From assembly GCA_050304135.1 (NCBI GenBank), contig JBNLDC010000008.1:124001-188000 (forward strand): a DNA stretch of 64,000 bases, written 5' to 3'. The notes beneath the pieces are model-generated. The model saw only the letters and a list, made by a program, of their open reading frames with translations, searched no databases and was not told the origin of the DNA. This stretch comes from JAFGNB01 sp050304135 (GTDB lineage Bacteria; Fibrobacterota; Chitinivibrionia; Chitinivibrionales; Chitinispirillaceae). Shown here piece by piece: positions 1 through 10,355 of the stretch; the stretch's first letter is position 1, and each line of letters starts with the position of its first letter. Position numbers and translations under genes: made by a program.

Positions 1-466
1 GATCGATAACCCGGACCTCTGGCTTGAGGGAGCACTGCAATGGCTCTGGGAACAGCAGCACCCGCCGGGCAGCCGGATCGCGCTTGTTCAGTTGAACCGG
101 GGTAACGGTACAACAATCGGGATTTCCTCTGATGTGGTGCAGCTGCTCGCTGATGCCTCGTGTAACGATATACAACCGGAAATGATGCGATGGCTTGCAG
201 GAATGCTCCTTCAGATGAAACGTTCACGATGCAGTGAACACCTCCCGTTTGTCGAGGTTAAAAAATTCTGGGACAACCTTTCGTGCGATCAGATTGCCGA
301 GGACCTTGCTTCGGACTACAGCGCATACCACTCCTATCTCCCCGCGTTCGCCCTGGTGGATGCACGGGTTCCCGATCTTTCCGCGGAAGAGCTGGAATCA
401 CTGGCACGGTCACGCTATGCACCGATGCTTGACAGGTGGCTTATAGCCGGGGAGGAATCGGCATGA
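1..466 (+). CDS. recC: RecC-like exonuclease V gamma subunit, 3' end only
   Basis: The reading frame is open from the left edge of the window to a TGA at 464-466, so only the C-terminal ~154 residues are seen. In RecBCD, RecC is the scaffold that recognises Chi. I call it from context: its stop overlaps the start of recB in an ATGA, and recD follows. The C-terminus contains an acidic, helical stretch ending in a pattern like LARSRYAPMLDRW, which resembles the end of RecC/AddB-type inactivated nuclease domains. The first internal start-like codon (TTG at 92) lies inside coding sequence and is not the true start. No catalytic motif falls within the visible part, so the assignment rests mainly on its neighbours. 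Confidence 0.75.
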   Translation, partial: IDNPDLWLEGALQWLWEQQHPPGSRIALVQLNRGNGTTIGISSDVVQLLADASCNDIQPEMMRWLAGMLLQMKRSRCSEHLPFVEVKKFWDNLSCDQIAEDLASDYSAYHSYLPAFALVDARVPDLSAEELESLARSRYAPMLDRWLIAGEESA

Positions 467-3400
467 GTGCGTTGTGGGATCAGATTGAACTTTCACGTCA
501 CGGAGTTATTGAAGCACACGCGGGCACCGGTAAAACGTATACGATTGTGCAACTGGTACTGCGGATCCTCCGGTCGACCACCACCGATGCCGCAGGAGCC
601 GAGCGACCGGTGCATATCCGGGAGATACTGCTCGTTACCTTTACCGAGAAAGCTGCCGGAGAGTTGAAGAAACGTATCCGGGAAGGTATCGAAAAACAGA
701 TCGCCGATGAAAAGACAGACAGTACGGTAAAGGCGCATCTTGAGGACTGCCTCAATAACCTTCACGAAGCGCTCATCGGCACCATCCATGCAATCTGTCT
801 GCGCCTGCTCCAGACATGGCCTTTCGAAAGCGGTGTACCGTTTACCACCGAAATCGTGTCGGATGCGGAAGGCATCGCTGCAGCATTGCGGGAATCGATG
901 CGCACCGACTGGCAAGATCCGGAAACCGCACTACCGTGGGCTTGTGAACAACTGGCAGCAATGGGCATCCGCATTGAACAGAAGCATTTTGACCTGCTAT
1001 GTACCGTGGCAAAAGAGCTTCTTGACGATGAGTATGTACAACTGGACCGTACCCTGGTGCAGGGATGGACGTTGCAGGCACTCCAAAACGAGCATTCAGC
1101 ACTTTCAGGAGAGCTGAATGGGTTGCGCGGGAGTTTTATCGCCGCTGTTCAGCAACTGCTGCAGGCAATCGACGAAGCAAACAACAGGGGAATGTTTGAT
1201 GCAAAAAAACAGTCGCTCGTTGAAAAACGGCTCTTTGAACTGCATCTTATCCGCGATGGCGTGATTGAAGACGGTGCGATTCTCCGAGATCCTGTTAAAT
1301 GCGGGAGATCGAAACTGGTTTCAAAAGCCGATCTGAAACGGTGTCCGGAGCTTTCATCGGTAGTACATTGCAGCGAAGAAGTCTCCGGCCATGCGTTCAC
1401 CGCGGCACTTGCGAAAAAAACGGCACTCGAGGGGAAGCTACTGCTTACCCTCATTAATGATGGAGCCGAACTGCTTGCCCGCCGCTGGCAGCGCCACAAA
1501 CTGGACAACGGATTACTTTCCTATCAGGATATGCTTCGACTCATGCGGACTGCGGTTTCGGATCGCCCGTCGTTTACCGCTGCACTGAGGAAAAAACTGC
1601 GATTTGCCATCATCGATGAGTTTCAGGATACCAGCCGGTTGCAGTGGGAAGTGTTTAAACAGCTGTTTCTTGCCGATGAGGTGCCACCATCTCCCCGCCT
1701 GTATATTGTCGGCGATCCCAAACAGTCGATTTATTCCTTTCAGGGTGCCGATGTGCACAGTTACCTCGATGCGAAACAGCTCCTGCAGCAATCGGGACAT
1801 ACGCCATTCGAACTTTCCAGTAATTACCGTTCATGTGCCGGTGTCATACAGGGGTACAATGCGTTATTTGCGGCTGCTGCCGCGGAAGACGACTGGTTTC
1901 TCTTTGGTGAACAGCAACTCGGCATCTCCTACACAACGAATTCCGCTGTCGTCTCCCCCTCCCGCACAGAGAAACCCGGACATCCACTTGCTCTGCCGCC
2001 GTTGCAGGCAGTGGTACTCGAAGGCAGTGCCGCGATACGGAAACAACAGATGGCCACCGCTGCCGCACGAGCGATTAAACGTCTGATCGGCACCACCATC
2101 TCCGTGCCCGACGGTACGGGGTGGAAATCACTTACCCTTGCTTATGAAGATTTCGCGGTAATTGTTGAAAACCATAAGCTTGCCGATCCGTTTCTTGAAA
2201 CGTTCCGTGAAGAACAGATACCGGCGGTCAAATACAAGATGGAGGGGGTCTTTCAGTCACCGATGGCGCGGGCTCTTCATGCGGTACTCACCGCGGTGTT
2301 GTCGCCATCGGGCAACCCGGCACCGCGACTCGCCGCACTGCTTACCCCGTTTTTCAACCGGCCGCCGGAATCCATCGACCCTGAACACGATCTGGAGCCG
2401 TGCGGAAACCCCCACTGCCACGGCAACGACCTCTGTATCGCCCATGCACTGCAGGAGTGGACCGGGCTTGCCGGCGGTGCGTACTGGTCGCAACTGTTTG
2501 ACCGTTTGCAACGGCGAACCGGTATTTACGAACGGCTGATCCGCCTTGGTACCGGAGAACGGCAGATCGCCGATCTGCGTCAGGTAATTGACTACTGCAT
2601 CGAACTGCTCTACTGCGAAAAGTATACCCTCAGCCGGCTGGTGGAGCATCTCGGCAGCCTGCTGAGCGGCAAGGCGAGTGCCGGAGAAGAACGGAATCTG
2701 CATGTCCTTGAAACACAAAAATCCAGTGTCAAGGTGCTTACCATGCACGCGGCAAAGGGGCTTGAATTTCCGGTGGTATTTGTCGCTACCGGTACCACCA
2801 GGACCGTCCGGAAAGGGCCCAATTTTTTACGGTTCACCGAAAGCTCCACCCCCGGCACGGATACGAAGCGGCGCATTAAGGTAGCTCCCTTTCTCTCCTC
2901 CGATGATCTGAAAGCAGACGAAGCGGGGCAGGCGCTCAAAGATCGTTTTCTTGAACAGGCACATCAGGAACGACGGCGGTTACTCTACGTGGCACTTACC
3001 CGGGCACAGGCGATGCTGTTTGTCCCTCTGCATCTTGCCCGTACCGCACGAACCGCGGCGGATTCAATTGACTGGATGCAGTGTGAGCGGCCCGTAAAAG
3101 GAGGCGAGCACGATCTTACACCGAAGCTTCAGCAACTGCTTGCCGGAGCTTCCGCGGGATCGCCCCTGGCGGTATTCAACCCTGCACGGTTTCCTGCTGC
3201 CGCCAACGCGACCACTACCGCAACCTCCGGAAAGAGTACACCGGCCACCGAATCACTGCCGGATATTGTCTCTCTTGCGCTGCAGGATAAAATCTGCAGG
3301 CAGACCAGCTATACGCAGATAAGTCGCCATATGCACACTTCACGGGAAATTGATCGCAGTGAGGAGATGGACGAACCGGTTGAAGAAGAAATTCCCGAAA

Positions 3401-4125
3401 GTAATCGATCACCACTTCCCGGCGGGCAACTCACCGGCGATGCACTGCACTGTGCTCTGGAGGATCTTCTCGTAAGTGAAGACATCGCCGCCATCGTTGC
3501 CGACCCGGTGGAATTGCAGGCCATGGTCGACACCTATCTTGGCAGGAACGGTATATACACGCTCGTGAGAAAAAAATTCGGCACCGATGCTACGGCGATA
3601 AACAGTGCGGTTACGGCGGCAATGAACTGTGTAAAGGGTGCGGTAACTACCGACATTCCACTCCCGGGAGACGCACAGGTACAGGTTGCTCAGTTGAACA
3701 GGTTAGACCGTAAGGCGGAAATGGAGTTTCTGCTGAAGGTAGATCGCCACTGGGTACACGGGTTTATGGATCTGGTTTTCCGCATCGAAAACCCTGAGGG
3801 CGGAACACACCACTGGCGATACTATGTACTCGACTGGAAAAGTGATTCACTGGCGGAGTATACCGCCTCATCAATACGGGCGTGCATCGAACGGCGACAT
3901 TACGATATGCAGGCAACATTATATTCGCATGCACTTGACCGCTATCTGCGGGGTATTCTTGGAGAGCAGTACAATCCCACGCAGCATCTGGGCGGAGCGA
4001 TCTACCTTTTTTTACGGGAACATGAACGGGAACCTCTGGCGCAATCAACGCTCTGGACCTACCGCGCGACGCCCGAAGAAGACGCAAGGTACATCGAAGA
4101 AAAGGTAGCGGCTTCGCAATGGTAA
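463..4125 (+). CDS. recB: RecB helicase-nuclease, exonuclease V beta subunit
   Basis: A 1220-residue protein, close to the usual RecB length (~1180). It is the 3'-5' helicase and the nuclease of RecBCD. Walker A is at residues 21-25 (GTGKT), Walker B is visible as AIIDEFQDTS, and helicase motif V as MHAAKGLEFPVVF. The C-terminal nuclease domain shows HGFMDLVF followed by the catalytic YVLDWKSD and a QATLYSHAL element. The start is set at ATG 463 because it is preceded by GGAGG and overlaps the recC stop as ATGA. An upstream in-frame GTG at 436 would lie inside recC. Order recC-recB-recD with tight spacing indicates an operon. Confidence 0.95.
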   Translation: MSALWDQIELSRHGVIEAHAGTGKTYTIVQLVLRILRSTTTDAAGAERPVHIREILLVTFTEKAAGELKKRIREGIEKQIADEKTDSTVKAHLEDCLNNLHEALIGTIHAICLRLLQTWPFESGVPFTTEIVSDAEGIAAALRESMRTDWQDPETALPWACEQLAAMGIRIEQKHFDLLCTVAKELLDDEYVQLDRTLVQGWTLQALQNEHSALSGELNGLRGSFIAAVQQLLQAIDEANNRGMFDAKKQSLVEKRLFELHLIRDGVIEDGAILRDPVKCGRSKLVSKADLKRCPELSSVVHCSEEVSGHAFTAALAKKTALEGKLLLTLINDGAELLARRWQRHKLDNGLLSYQDMLRLMRTAVSDRPSFTAALRKKLRFAIIDEFQDTSRLQWEVFKQLFLADEVPPSPRLYIVGDPKQSIYSFQGADVHSYLDAKQLLQQSGHTPFELSSNYRSCAGVIQGYNALFAAAAAEDDWFLFGEQQLGISYTTNSAVVSPSRTEKPGHPLALPPLQAVVLEGSAAIRKQQMATAAARAIKRLIGTTISVPDGTGWKSLTLAYEDFAVIVENHKLADPFLETFREEQIPAVKYKMEGVFQSPMARALHAVLTAVLSPSGNPAPRLAALLTPFFNRPPESIDPEHDLEPCGNPHCHGNDLCIAHALQEWTGLAGGAYWSQLFDRLQRRTGIYERLIRLGTGERQIADLRQVIDYCIELLYCEKYTLSRLVEHLGSLLSGKASAGEERNLHVLETQKSSVKVLTMHAAKGLEFPVVFVATGTTRTVRKGPNFLRFTESSTPGTDTKRRIKVAPFLSSDDLKADEAGQALKDRFLEQAHQERRRLLYVALTRAQAMLFVPLHLARTARTAADSIDWMQCERPVKGGEHDLTPKLQQLLAGASAGSPLAVFNPARFPAAANATTTATSGKSTPATESLPDIVSLALQDKICRQTSYTQISRHMHTSREIDRSEEMDEPVEEEIPESNRSPLPGGQLTGDALHCALEDLLVSEDIAAIVADPVELQAMVDTYLGRNGIYTLVRKKFGTDATAINSAVTAAMNCVKGAVTTDIPLPGDAQVQVAQLNRLDRKAEMEFLLKVDRHWVHGFMDLVFRIENPEGGTHHWRYYVLDWKSDSLAEYTASSIRACIERRHYDMQATLYSHALDRYLRGILGEQYNPTQHLGGAIYLFLREHEREPLAQSTLWTYRATPEEDARYIEEKVAASQW

Positions 4126-4181
4126 CGAACACTCAACAATGTTTCCTCCGGCGGGATGTCTCTTGAAAGCGGACGATCTGT

Positions 4182-6218
4182 ATGGAACTTACTGAACTTG
4201 TACTGATTCTCGAGAGCTACCTCGTTGACACCCGTCAGATTGATCAACTGGCGAGAAGGCAGGCAGCTCTGCTTAGCAGCGGCATACCTGATGCACAGCG
4301 GCGTACCGAGGCTTTGGTGGTACTGCTTCTTACACTCAGCGCACTCCGTAAAGGATCGCCCCGTGTCACTCCTGAGCAGATGCTGACACCGGTTGACACC
4401 ACCGTCATCAACGGGTACGCTTCACTGTATTGTTCCGGCGGCAAAAAGGAGGCCGCATGGGCACCCCCGCTTACCGGAACCTCAGCCGCATTTTCCCGAG
4501 CAGTCGATGCTGTTTTTACCACACCGCAGCGTTACGCACCGGTTGCGGGAGCGGTACCGTCAACAGAGAGCGATCCATGGCCGGTACTGGTGCTGCACAA
4601 CGGCATGGCCGGTTTTGCGCGCAACTGGAATTGCGCAAAGAGACTTGAATCAATTCATATCCCTTCGATGCTCTCTGCAACCCGCATTGTTTCGGATGCC
4701 AACACCATTGCATCCGCTCTCCGGGAGGTCTTTTGTGACCGGTCCGACAAACAGTCTCACCTGCGGCAGATTATTGCAGCTGCAATGGCATGCACTGCAC
4801 GGTTTCTAATTATTTCCGGCGGACCGGGAACCGGAAAAACCAGTGTGGTGCTGCAGATTCTCAGAACAATGCTCCGTGTTGTAAACGACCTTCATGCTGA
4901 ACGGATAGTTATCTGTGCACCAACAGGACGGGCTAAGGCACGGCTGGGAGAAAGCCTCAATAGCGGGCTTGACGCCCTTGCTGCAGCTTTTCCAGATAGC
5001 ACAACCACCGGTGCATCTCTTGACGAATCGCTGCGGATGATTCACCGGAAAACACTGCACAGCCTGCTGGGACAGCGTCCTGACGGCTCTTTCAAATTCA
5101 ATCGGGAACATCGTCTGCCGCACCGAATAATTATTGTCGACGAGGCAAGCATGATCGACCTCAACCTCTTCGCAGCACTTATGGAAGCGCGATCCGATGA
5201 ATGCAGTATCCTCCTGGTGGGTGACATGTACCAGCTCCCCTCGGTTGACGCCGGAGCGGTTCTTGGTGACCTTACCGGTTGCTTTTCGGAAATTCCCTAT
5301 TTTGCGACCCTGTCGAAAAAAACCGGCTCCTGGATAGCAGGGGTAACCGCCGGGATTCCCGCCGACGGCACTGATGATCCTTCTCCTGTAATTACAGGGG
5401 CTTCCGACCTGAAGAAAGCAGGCATATTTCTTGATCATGCCGTTATTCTTACACGCTCGTATCGCTCGGTACAAACCATTCTCGAACTATCGCACAAGGT
5501 AAACCGTGGCGATGCGGACGGTGTCGTGCAGTTTATGGAAGCGGAAAACAACCGGGGCGGTTGTTCACTAGACACATCGGAAGGTATAAAAGAAGTTAAA
5601 AAATGGCTGGAACGTTTTCTGCAAAAGCAGGAGATCATTCAGGCTTACGAGATACTAGCCGATCCCGAAAAAGCCGCCGATCTCACCCGGGATTTTATTG
5701 CTGCAGTAAGAAACATTCTCTATACATCCGTGATACTCTCTCTTGCACACGACGGCTCGCGTGGCCGCAGAGCAATTAACACCCTCGCTGAAAAGATGCT
5801 TCGTGAAAAACATCATGCTGTGTCAGGAACACGCTTTTTTCAGGGATTACCGGTAATCCTCGGAGGAAACCACTATACGCTCGATATTTACAATGGCGAC
5901 CTGGGCGTGGTAGTGCAGACCGGTGAAGGGCTGAAAGTCGCCTTCCCACGGGGAGAAGAGGAGTGCAGGCTCATTGCTCTCGACCGGCTGATTGATCCGG
6001 AACCGGCATTCGCCCTTACGGTACATAAATCGCAGGGATCTGAGTTCGATAATGTCCTGCTGGTACTGCCTGAAAATACGAGCCCGCTTCTTTCCCGGCA
6101 GGTTGTCTACACCGGTATTACCCGTGCCAAAAACCATGTCAGGATTCTGGGAAGTACCGCTATTCTCAGTAAGGCGGTCACGACGCAGGAACTGCGTTAT
6201 GGGGGGGTGGCAGTGTAA
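4182..6218 (+). CDS. recD: RecD helicase, exonuclease V alpha subunit
   Basis: A 678-residue SF1B 5'-3' helicase that completes RecBCD. The N-terminal ~200 residues form the RecB-contact region. Walker A follows at 213-220 (GGPGTGKT), then Walker B (IIIVDEASMID), a Q-x-P motif in VGDMYQLPSVDAG, and motifs V/VI near the end (ALTVHKSQGSEFD and VYTGITRAKNHV). Length slightly exceeds E. coli RecD (608). It lies 56 bases after recB on the same strand. The ribosome binding site before ATG 4182 is weak, so the exact start is less certain than the identity. Confidence 0.93.
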   Translation: MELTELVLILESYLVDTRQIDQLARRQAALLSSGIPDAQRRTEALVVLLLTLSALRKGSPRVTPEQMLTPVDTTVINGYASLYCSGGKKEAAWAPPLTGTSAAFSRAVDAVFTTPQRYAPVAGAVPSTESDPWPVLVLHNGMAGFARNWNCAKRLESIHIPSMLSATRIVSDANTIASALREVFCDRSDKQSHLRQIIAAAMACTARFLIISGGPGTGKTSVVLQILRTMLRVVNDLHAERIVICAPTGRAKARLGESLNSGLDALAAAFPDSTTTGASLDESLRMIHRKTLHSLLGQRPDGSFKFNREHRLPHRIIIVDEASMIDLNLFAALMEARSDECSILLVGDMYQLPSVDAGAVLGDLTGCFSEIPYFATLSKKTGSWIAGVTAGIPADGTDDPSPVITGASDLKKAGIFLDHAVILTRSYRSVQTILELSHKVNRGDADGVVQFMEAENNRGGCSLDTSEGIKEVKKWLERFLQKQEIIQAYEILADPEKAADLTRDFIAAVRNILYTSVILSLAHDGSRGRRAINTLAEKMLREKHHAVSGTRFFQGLPVILGGNHYTLDIYNGDLGVVVQTGEGLKVAFPRGEEECRLIALDRLIDPEPAFALTVHKSQGSEFDNVLLVLPENTSPLLSRQVVYTGITRAKNHVRILGSTAILSKAVTTQELRYGGVAV

Positions 6219-6401
6219 GTCTGTTTTTCGCAGTTATCGAGAAGAGAAACAGCCAGCAGACCCTCCTGTCAGGAACCGATTCGTTTTGTTTGAAATGGTG
6301 GCATACCTGGCCTCCACCTTGAGTATTCGGATGAGTTCTTCCAACAATGTATTTTTTCTATTATCTTCACAAAAACCATTTTAGCTACAAGGCACTCTCC
6401 C

Positions 6402-6794
6402 ATGTTCATTCGCCTGTTACTCCTCTTTACGCTCCTCCCTCTGGCTGAACTGTTCGTTCTGCTGAAGGTCGGGGCGGCAATCGGGTTGCTCAATACCATT
6501 ATACTGGTGATCGGTACGGCAACGCTCGGTGCCTATCTTGCAAGAAAACAGGGAATCGAAACGTTGAACCGTATCCGGCAACAACTAGAACACGGAGCAC
6601 TCCCCGCTGAGGAGCTCATTGACGGGCTGCTTATCCTGATTGCCGCGATTGTACTCATTACTCCCGGACTGCTCACCGATACCTTCGGATTTCTGCTCCT
6701 TATTCCGCAATCGCGACAATGGCTGAAGCGGTATGTGCAGGAGCTCTTTAGAAACCGGATAGCCCGCGGAAGCATGTGGGTTTATAAAAAATAG
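6402..6794 (+). CDS. fxsA: FxsA-family cytoplasmic membrane protein
   Basis: A 130-residue membrane protein with three or four hydrophobic segments. The first begins at residue 3, followed by the conserved GAAIGLLNTIILVIGTA stretch and an ARKQG element. A second hydrophobic pair is near 75-105 with a LITPGLLTDTFGF signature typical of the family. FxsA in E. coli is an inner-membrane protein whose overproduction affects exclusion of phage T7 by the F plasmid; its normal role is unclear. It stands alone, separated by 183 bases from recD. An AAGG lies about ten bases before the ATG. Confidence 0.88.
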   Translation: MFIRLLLLFTLLPLAELFVLLKVGAAIGLLNTIILVIGTATLGAYLARKQGIETLNRIRQQLEHGALPAEELIDGLLILIAAIVLITPGLLTDTFGFLLLIPQSRQWLKRYVQELFRNRIARGSMWVYKK

Positions 6795-7002
6795 GAATAC
6801 GTTTTCCGGGTTTTTTCCAACCATCGGAAAAGTCGTACATAATTGCACAAGGTAGCATCCCTCTCCTATATTACATTTGAATGCCGGTATCTGCCGGGAA
6901 TTGTCAACAAACACCCTGGAGTCGCCTGAAAACAACAACATCCCTGTAGATTCGGTCTGAAAATGCAGCGATAGAAAACTATTTACCAAAGGATGTGCAA
7001 TC

Positions 7003-7965
7003 ATGATTCGTCGTACCTATCCGTTTACCACCCTGTTCCTCCCTCTCCTACTTACTTTTACTTTTTTATTTGCTACCACTTCAGCAGCGCAACAAAAACG
7101 TACTTTCTCACTGCAGTACATTGCTTCTGTACAGGAAATTCCCGATTCAGCCGGAATACTTGATCTCTGGCTGCCTGTTCCTGCATCGTCAAAATTCCAG
7201 ATCGTATCAGACATCAAAATTACTGCTCCGTGGAAATATTCATTGAACACGGAACCAGTGTACGGAAACCGGATGGCCTATTTCCACATCAATAACCCGA
7301 AGGACTCGGTGCAGATTACTTGTAACTACTCCGTTACCCGCACCGAAATAACACCAGCCTCCGGTTATGAAAACGATGCAGCTTTGTTGAAAAACGCATT
7401 GTCGGCGTATACGCTTATACCGCTTTCCGATTCAATTGCGAAACGTGCGAAACAACTGGTTGGCAAGGCAAACGGAAACAAGGACAGAGCGGAGAAACTC
7501 TACCGACACACCCTTGCAGCCATGCGGTACGATAAAAGTGGCACCGGCTGGGGACGTGGTGATTTCGCCTACGCCTGTGATATCCGTAAAGGCAATTGCA
7601 CCGATTTTCATTCAATGTTCATGGGGTACTGCCGCAACCTCGGCATACCGACACTGTTTGAGATCGGTCTCTCAATTCCTTCGCAGCCTGAAACCGGCAC
7701 CACCGGCGGGTATCACTGCTGGGCGTTTTTTTCCAACAGTGGAAAATGGGCGCCGGTTGATATATCAGAAGCATGGAAAGACACCTCACGTCAGGAGTAC
7801 TTTTTCGGATCACTCGATGAAAACCGGGTAACCCTGAGCAGAGGAAGAGATATTTCCCTCGCGCCCCCGCAAAAGGGAAAACCGTTGAACTTTTTCATCT
7901 TCCCGTATGCCGAGCTCGATGGACAACCATGGGAGAAGGTGAGCAAGGTTTCGAAGTACCGGTAA
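7003..7965 (+). CDS. Secreted transglutaminase-like cysteine protein
   Basis: 320 residues with an N-terminal signal peptide (hydrophobic residues ~8-28, cleavage near SAAQQ). The C-terminal half carries the transglutaminase-core triad in order: Cys199 in GNCTDFHSMF, His238 in GYHCWAFF and Asp253 in WAPVDISEA. The first ~130 residues look like a beta-sandwich domain often found N-terminal to this core. Such proteins act in the periplasm or at the cell surface as proteases or amidases; the substrate cannot be read from sequence. AAGGA lies eight bases before the ATG. The gene is monocistronic, with 149 bases to the next start. Confidence 0.85.
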   Translation: MIRRTYPFTTLFLPLLLTFTFLFATTSAAQQKRTFSLQYIASVQEIPDSAGILDLWLPVPASSKFQIVSDIKITAPWKYSLNTEPVYGNRMAYFHINNPKDSVQITCNYSVTRTEITPASGYENDAALLKNALSAYTLIPLSDSIAKRAKQLVGKANGNKDRAEKLYRHTLAAMRYDKSGTGWGRGDFAYACDIRKGNCTDFHSMFMGYCRNLGIPTLFEIGLSIPSQPETGTTGGYHCWAFFSNSGKWAPVDISEAWKDTSRQEYFFGSLDENRVTLSRGRDISLAPPQKGKPLNFFIFPYAELDGQPWEKVSKVSKYR

Positions 7966-8114
7966 TGTGTTCCGCCGGTAAAGTTGCAAAACGTGCATAG
8001 TTCAGACGAAGGTAATTTCAACTCTTTCACCTTGATTTGCCTCGTCTGTGCCACCTATTTTCAAATGTACTAAACGATTCCATCACGATTTCCCGGCAAC
8101 GGAAAAACATCACC

Positions 8115-9017
8115 ATGCCCATTTTCCTGAGTATCCTCATCGGCAGCATTATCGCACTCATTTTTCCGGAGCTGGTACTGAAAGTCAAGCCGGCACTCCA
8201 GCCCTTGTTCGCGGTCACCATGTTTTTCGTCGGGCTGCTTGTTCAACCGGAACATGTTCGGCTATTTCTCAAATCCCCCACGCGACCCCTCATCGGCGTA
8301 GTCGCTCAGTACACCATTATGCCGCTTGCCGCATTCGCCGTATCACTCTTTTTTGATGATCCGCTGCTGCGCACCGGTATCGTGCTGGTGGGATGCATGC
8401 CGGGTGCCATGGCCTCGAATGTGATGACCATGCTGCTCAGGGGTGACGTGATCCTCTCCGTGACCATGACCTCACTCGCGACGCTGCTCTGCCCGTTGGT
8501 AATCGCCTTCTGGCTGCCGCTCCTTACCGATACCACAATAGCGTTGCATGTCGGACCGATGATATGGAATGCCGTCTGGATGGTGGTACTGCCGGTCTGC
8601 TGTGGTATTACGCTCCGGTTCAGACTCACATTTACGCCATCGTGGCTTGAGCGGGGTGCTTCGGTTATCGCCTCCGCAGCAATTACCCTGATAATACTGG
8701 TGGTGGTAGCCGCCAACCGTTCACGGCTCTTGGAACTGAGTGCGGGACTCGCGGTGGCGATGCTGGCACTCAATCTAGCCGGGTATGCACTCGCATTTAC
8801 CGTGGGACTGCTGCTCAGATGGCCGATCAATCAGCGGCGGACACTGATGATCGAAGTGGGAATGCAGAATGCGGGACTCGGCAGTGTACTGGCACTGACA
8901 CATCTTGGCGAGGCAGGCGCGGTGCCCAGTGCTTTCTATACCGCACTGTGCGTACTTACCGCATCTGCAATGCTGCCGATCCTTACAAAAAGTTCGCTCC
9001 TTATCAGAAAGTCGTAA
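8115..9017 (+). CDS. Bile acid:sodium symporter (BASS) family transporter
   Basis: 300 residues with about nine to ten transmembrane helices. The family hallmark is visible as a pair of polar-broken helices: GIVLVGCMPGAMASNV near residue 95 and EVGMQNAGLGSVLAL near 255. These correspond to the crossover region that binds Na+ in BASS proteins. Members move organic anions such as bile acids, pyruvate, pantothenate or keto acids; the substrate here is unknown. ATG 8115 was chosen because the protein then begins directly with the first helix. An in-frame TTG 78 bases upstream would add a polar stretch unlike the family. No strong ribosome binding site is evident. Confidence 0.85.
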   Translation: MPIFLSILIGSIIALIFPELVLKVKPALQPLFAVTMFFVGLLVQPEHVRLFLKSPTRPLIGVVAQYTIMPLAAFAVSLFFDDPLLRTGIVLVGCMPGAMASNVMTMLLRGDVILSVTMTSLATLLCPLVIAFWLPLLTDTTIALHVGPMIWNAVWMVVLPVCCGITLRFRLTFTPSWLERGASVIASAAITLIILVVVAANRSRLLELSAGLAVAMLALNLAGYALAFTVGLLLRWPINQRRTLMIEVGMQNAGLGSVLALTHLGEAGAVPSAFYTALCVLTASAMLPILTKSSLLIRKS

Positions 9018-9041
9018 ACGGTATACGTAGATCAACGGTAC

Positions 9042-10355
9042 CTATTCTTCTTTCCCGATGAGTACCCTGAATCCGTACAATCGTCGGTGTACCGTAGTAC
9101 CGGTACACTGCTCCGGCAGCCAATCGTTTACCAGATACCGCCTTCCCAATAGATCATACCTTCCTGCAGAAGCCACTTTAATTCGGGAATATCGAACCGT
9201 TGCAGATCGTCGGGTGATGACATCACTCTCATCAGTATACGCAAAGGCACCCGCATCAACCGGAGCTGCACCATCAAGCCGTTGACGCCCCAACAACGGG
9301 TGAACGTATTCATGCACGGGCATCAACGTAAATGTACCAACGGCACCGGGATCAACCGCACAACCCCGGGCGGAAGATGTTTCCGCAAGGTGATAATCGA
9401 AACCTGTCCGGTCAATAAACCCCGGGTCACTACCGATCCAGTTCCCTGCGGAGTCCATTGTCACAGAGCAGATGGTACCAGTTCCCGCAAAAATGTTGTT
9501 GTACACCTTCGGACGTTTACCGGTGGAACGTACTGAAAGAAAGGTACCGCTCCCGCGATCATTTACCACCGTATTATTCACTACATATAGTGAACTGTCG
9601 TGCTCTGATATCCCTTCGGACCCGTAATCGATAATAGCAGCATTGTGAGAATTCGCCCCCTGCTGCACCTGATTGCCACTAATAAACGAAGTACCCCCGT
9701 TGGGCAGATTGATCTCATAACTGGTGGTACTTTGCGCCGATTCGATTCTGTTGCAGAGAATCCGGTTCACCCGTGCCCTGCTTTTTATCGTGTGCCCCTC
9801 GCTTGCATCGTGCGTGTAACAGAACTGCAGGGTAAATGTATCGCAGGCGCTTATATACATATTGTGACTGTAGCCATCACCGTAGCCGCAATTACCGAAT
9901 TCAGAGTATTCCACGGTAACGTTTCCCGAACCACCCAGGATACCGTCTTCACAATCGTGAAAATAGCAGTGCCTTATAACAGTATTCCTTCCTTCAAGCC
10001 GGATTCCCGCCCCATTCTTATCGGGAACTGTTGCGTCGTAAAACTCGATGTTTTCGATTACCGTATTAGTACCGCTTATAACCAGAATGGCCTTCTGATT
10101 CGGTATAGTCGAAGGCGCCCGCAGGTGAGCGTACCTTTCCGCACCCCGGATAACCGTGTTGTCAGCACGCCACAGGCATGCCTGATCGCGATACTGGCCG
10201 GTATCGAGCACTACGGTATCGCCGGACTGAACCAGGCCCGCAGCTGCAACGATATCAACGATCTCCCGGGAGGGTCCAACCTGCAGAACACGTGCATGTA
10301 CTCCACCGCCAAACAGTATCACTATGCACAATAGCACTTTTAAAATTCTTTTCAT
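9042..10355 (-). CDS. Secreted right-handed beta-helix protein with sorting-like C-terminus
   Basis: 437 residues. A signal peptide (MKRILKVLLCIVILFGGG, cleavage near HARV) is followed by repeated short beta-strand coils at ~50-330 (for example NTVIRGA, NTVIENIEFYDA, NTVIRHCYFHDC, NVTVEYSEFGNC). These are typical of parallel beta-helix polysaccharide-binding or lyase proteins. It could be a pectate-lyase-like enzyme or a surface adhesin; no catalytic set is certain. The last ~45 residues contain GRYDLLGRRYLV and end in YGFRVLIGKEE, resembling a type IX-like C-terminal sorting domain. The start at 10355 is supported by AAGGGG just upstream; an upstream in-frame start would precede the signal peptide. 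Confidence 0.82.
   Translation of the reverse strand: MKRILKVLLCIVILFGGGVHARVLQVGPSREIVDIVAAAGLVQSGDTVVLDTGQYRDQACLWRADNTVIRGAERYAHLRAPSTIPNQKAILVISGTNTVIENIEFYDATVPDKNGAGIRLEGRNTVIRHCYFHDCEDGILGGSGNVTVEYSEFGNCGYGDGYSHNMYISACDTFTLQFCYTHDASEGHTIKSRARVNRILCNRIESAQSTTSYEINLPNGGTSFISGNQVQQGANSHNAAIIDYGSEGISEHDSSLYVVNNTVVNDRGSGTFLSVRSTGKRPKVYNNIFAGTGTICSVTMDSAGNWIGSDPGFIDRTGFDYHLAETSSARGCAVDPGAVGTFTLMPVHEYVHPLLGRQRLDGAAPVDAGAFAYTDESDVITRRSATVRYSRIKVASAGRYDLLGRRYLVNDWLPEQCTGTTVHRRLYGFRVLIGKEE

Noticed and set aside
6802..6831. Seven-base inverted repeat after fxsA
   Set aside because: Short arms, long loop and no T-run.
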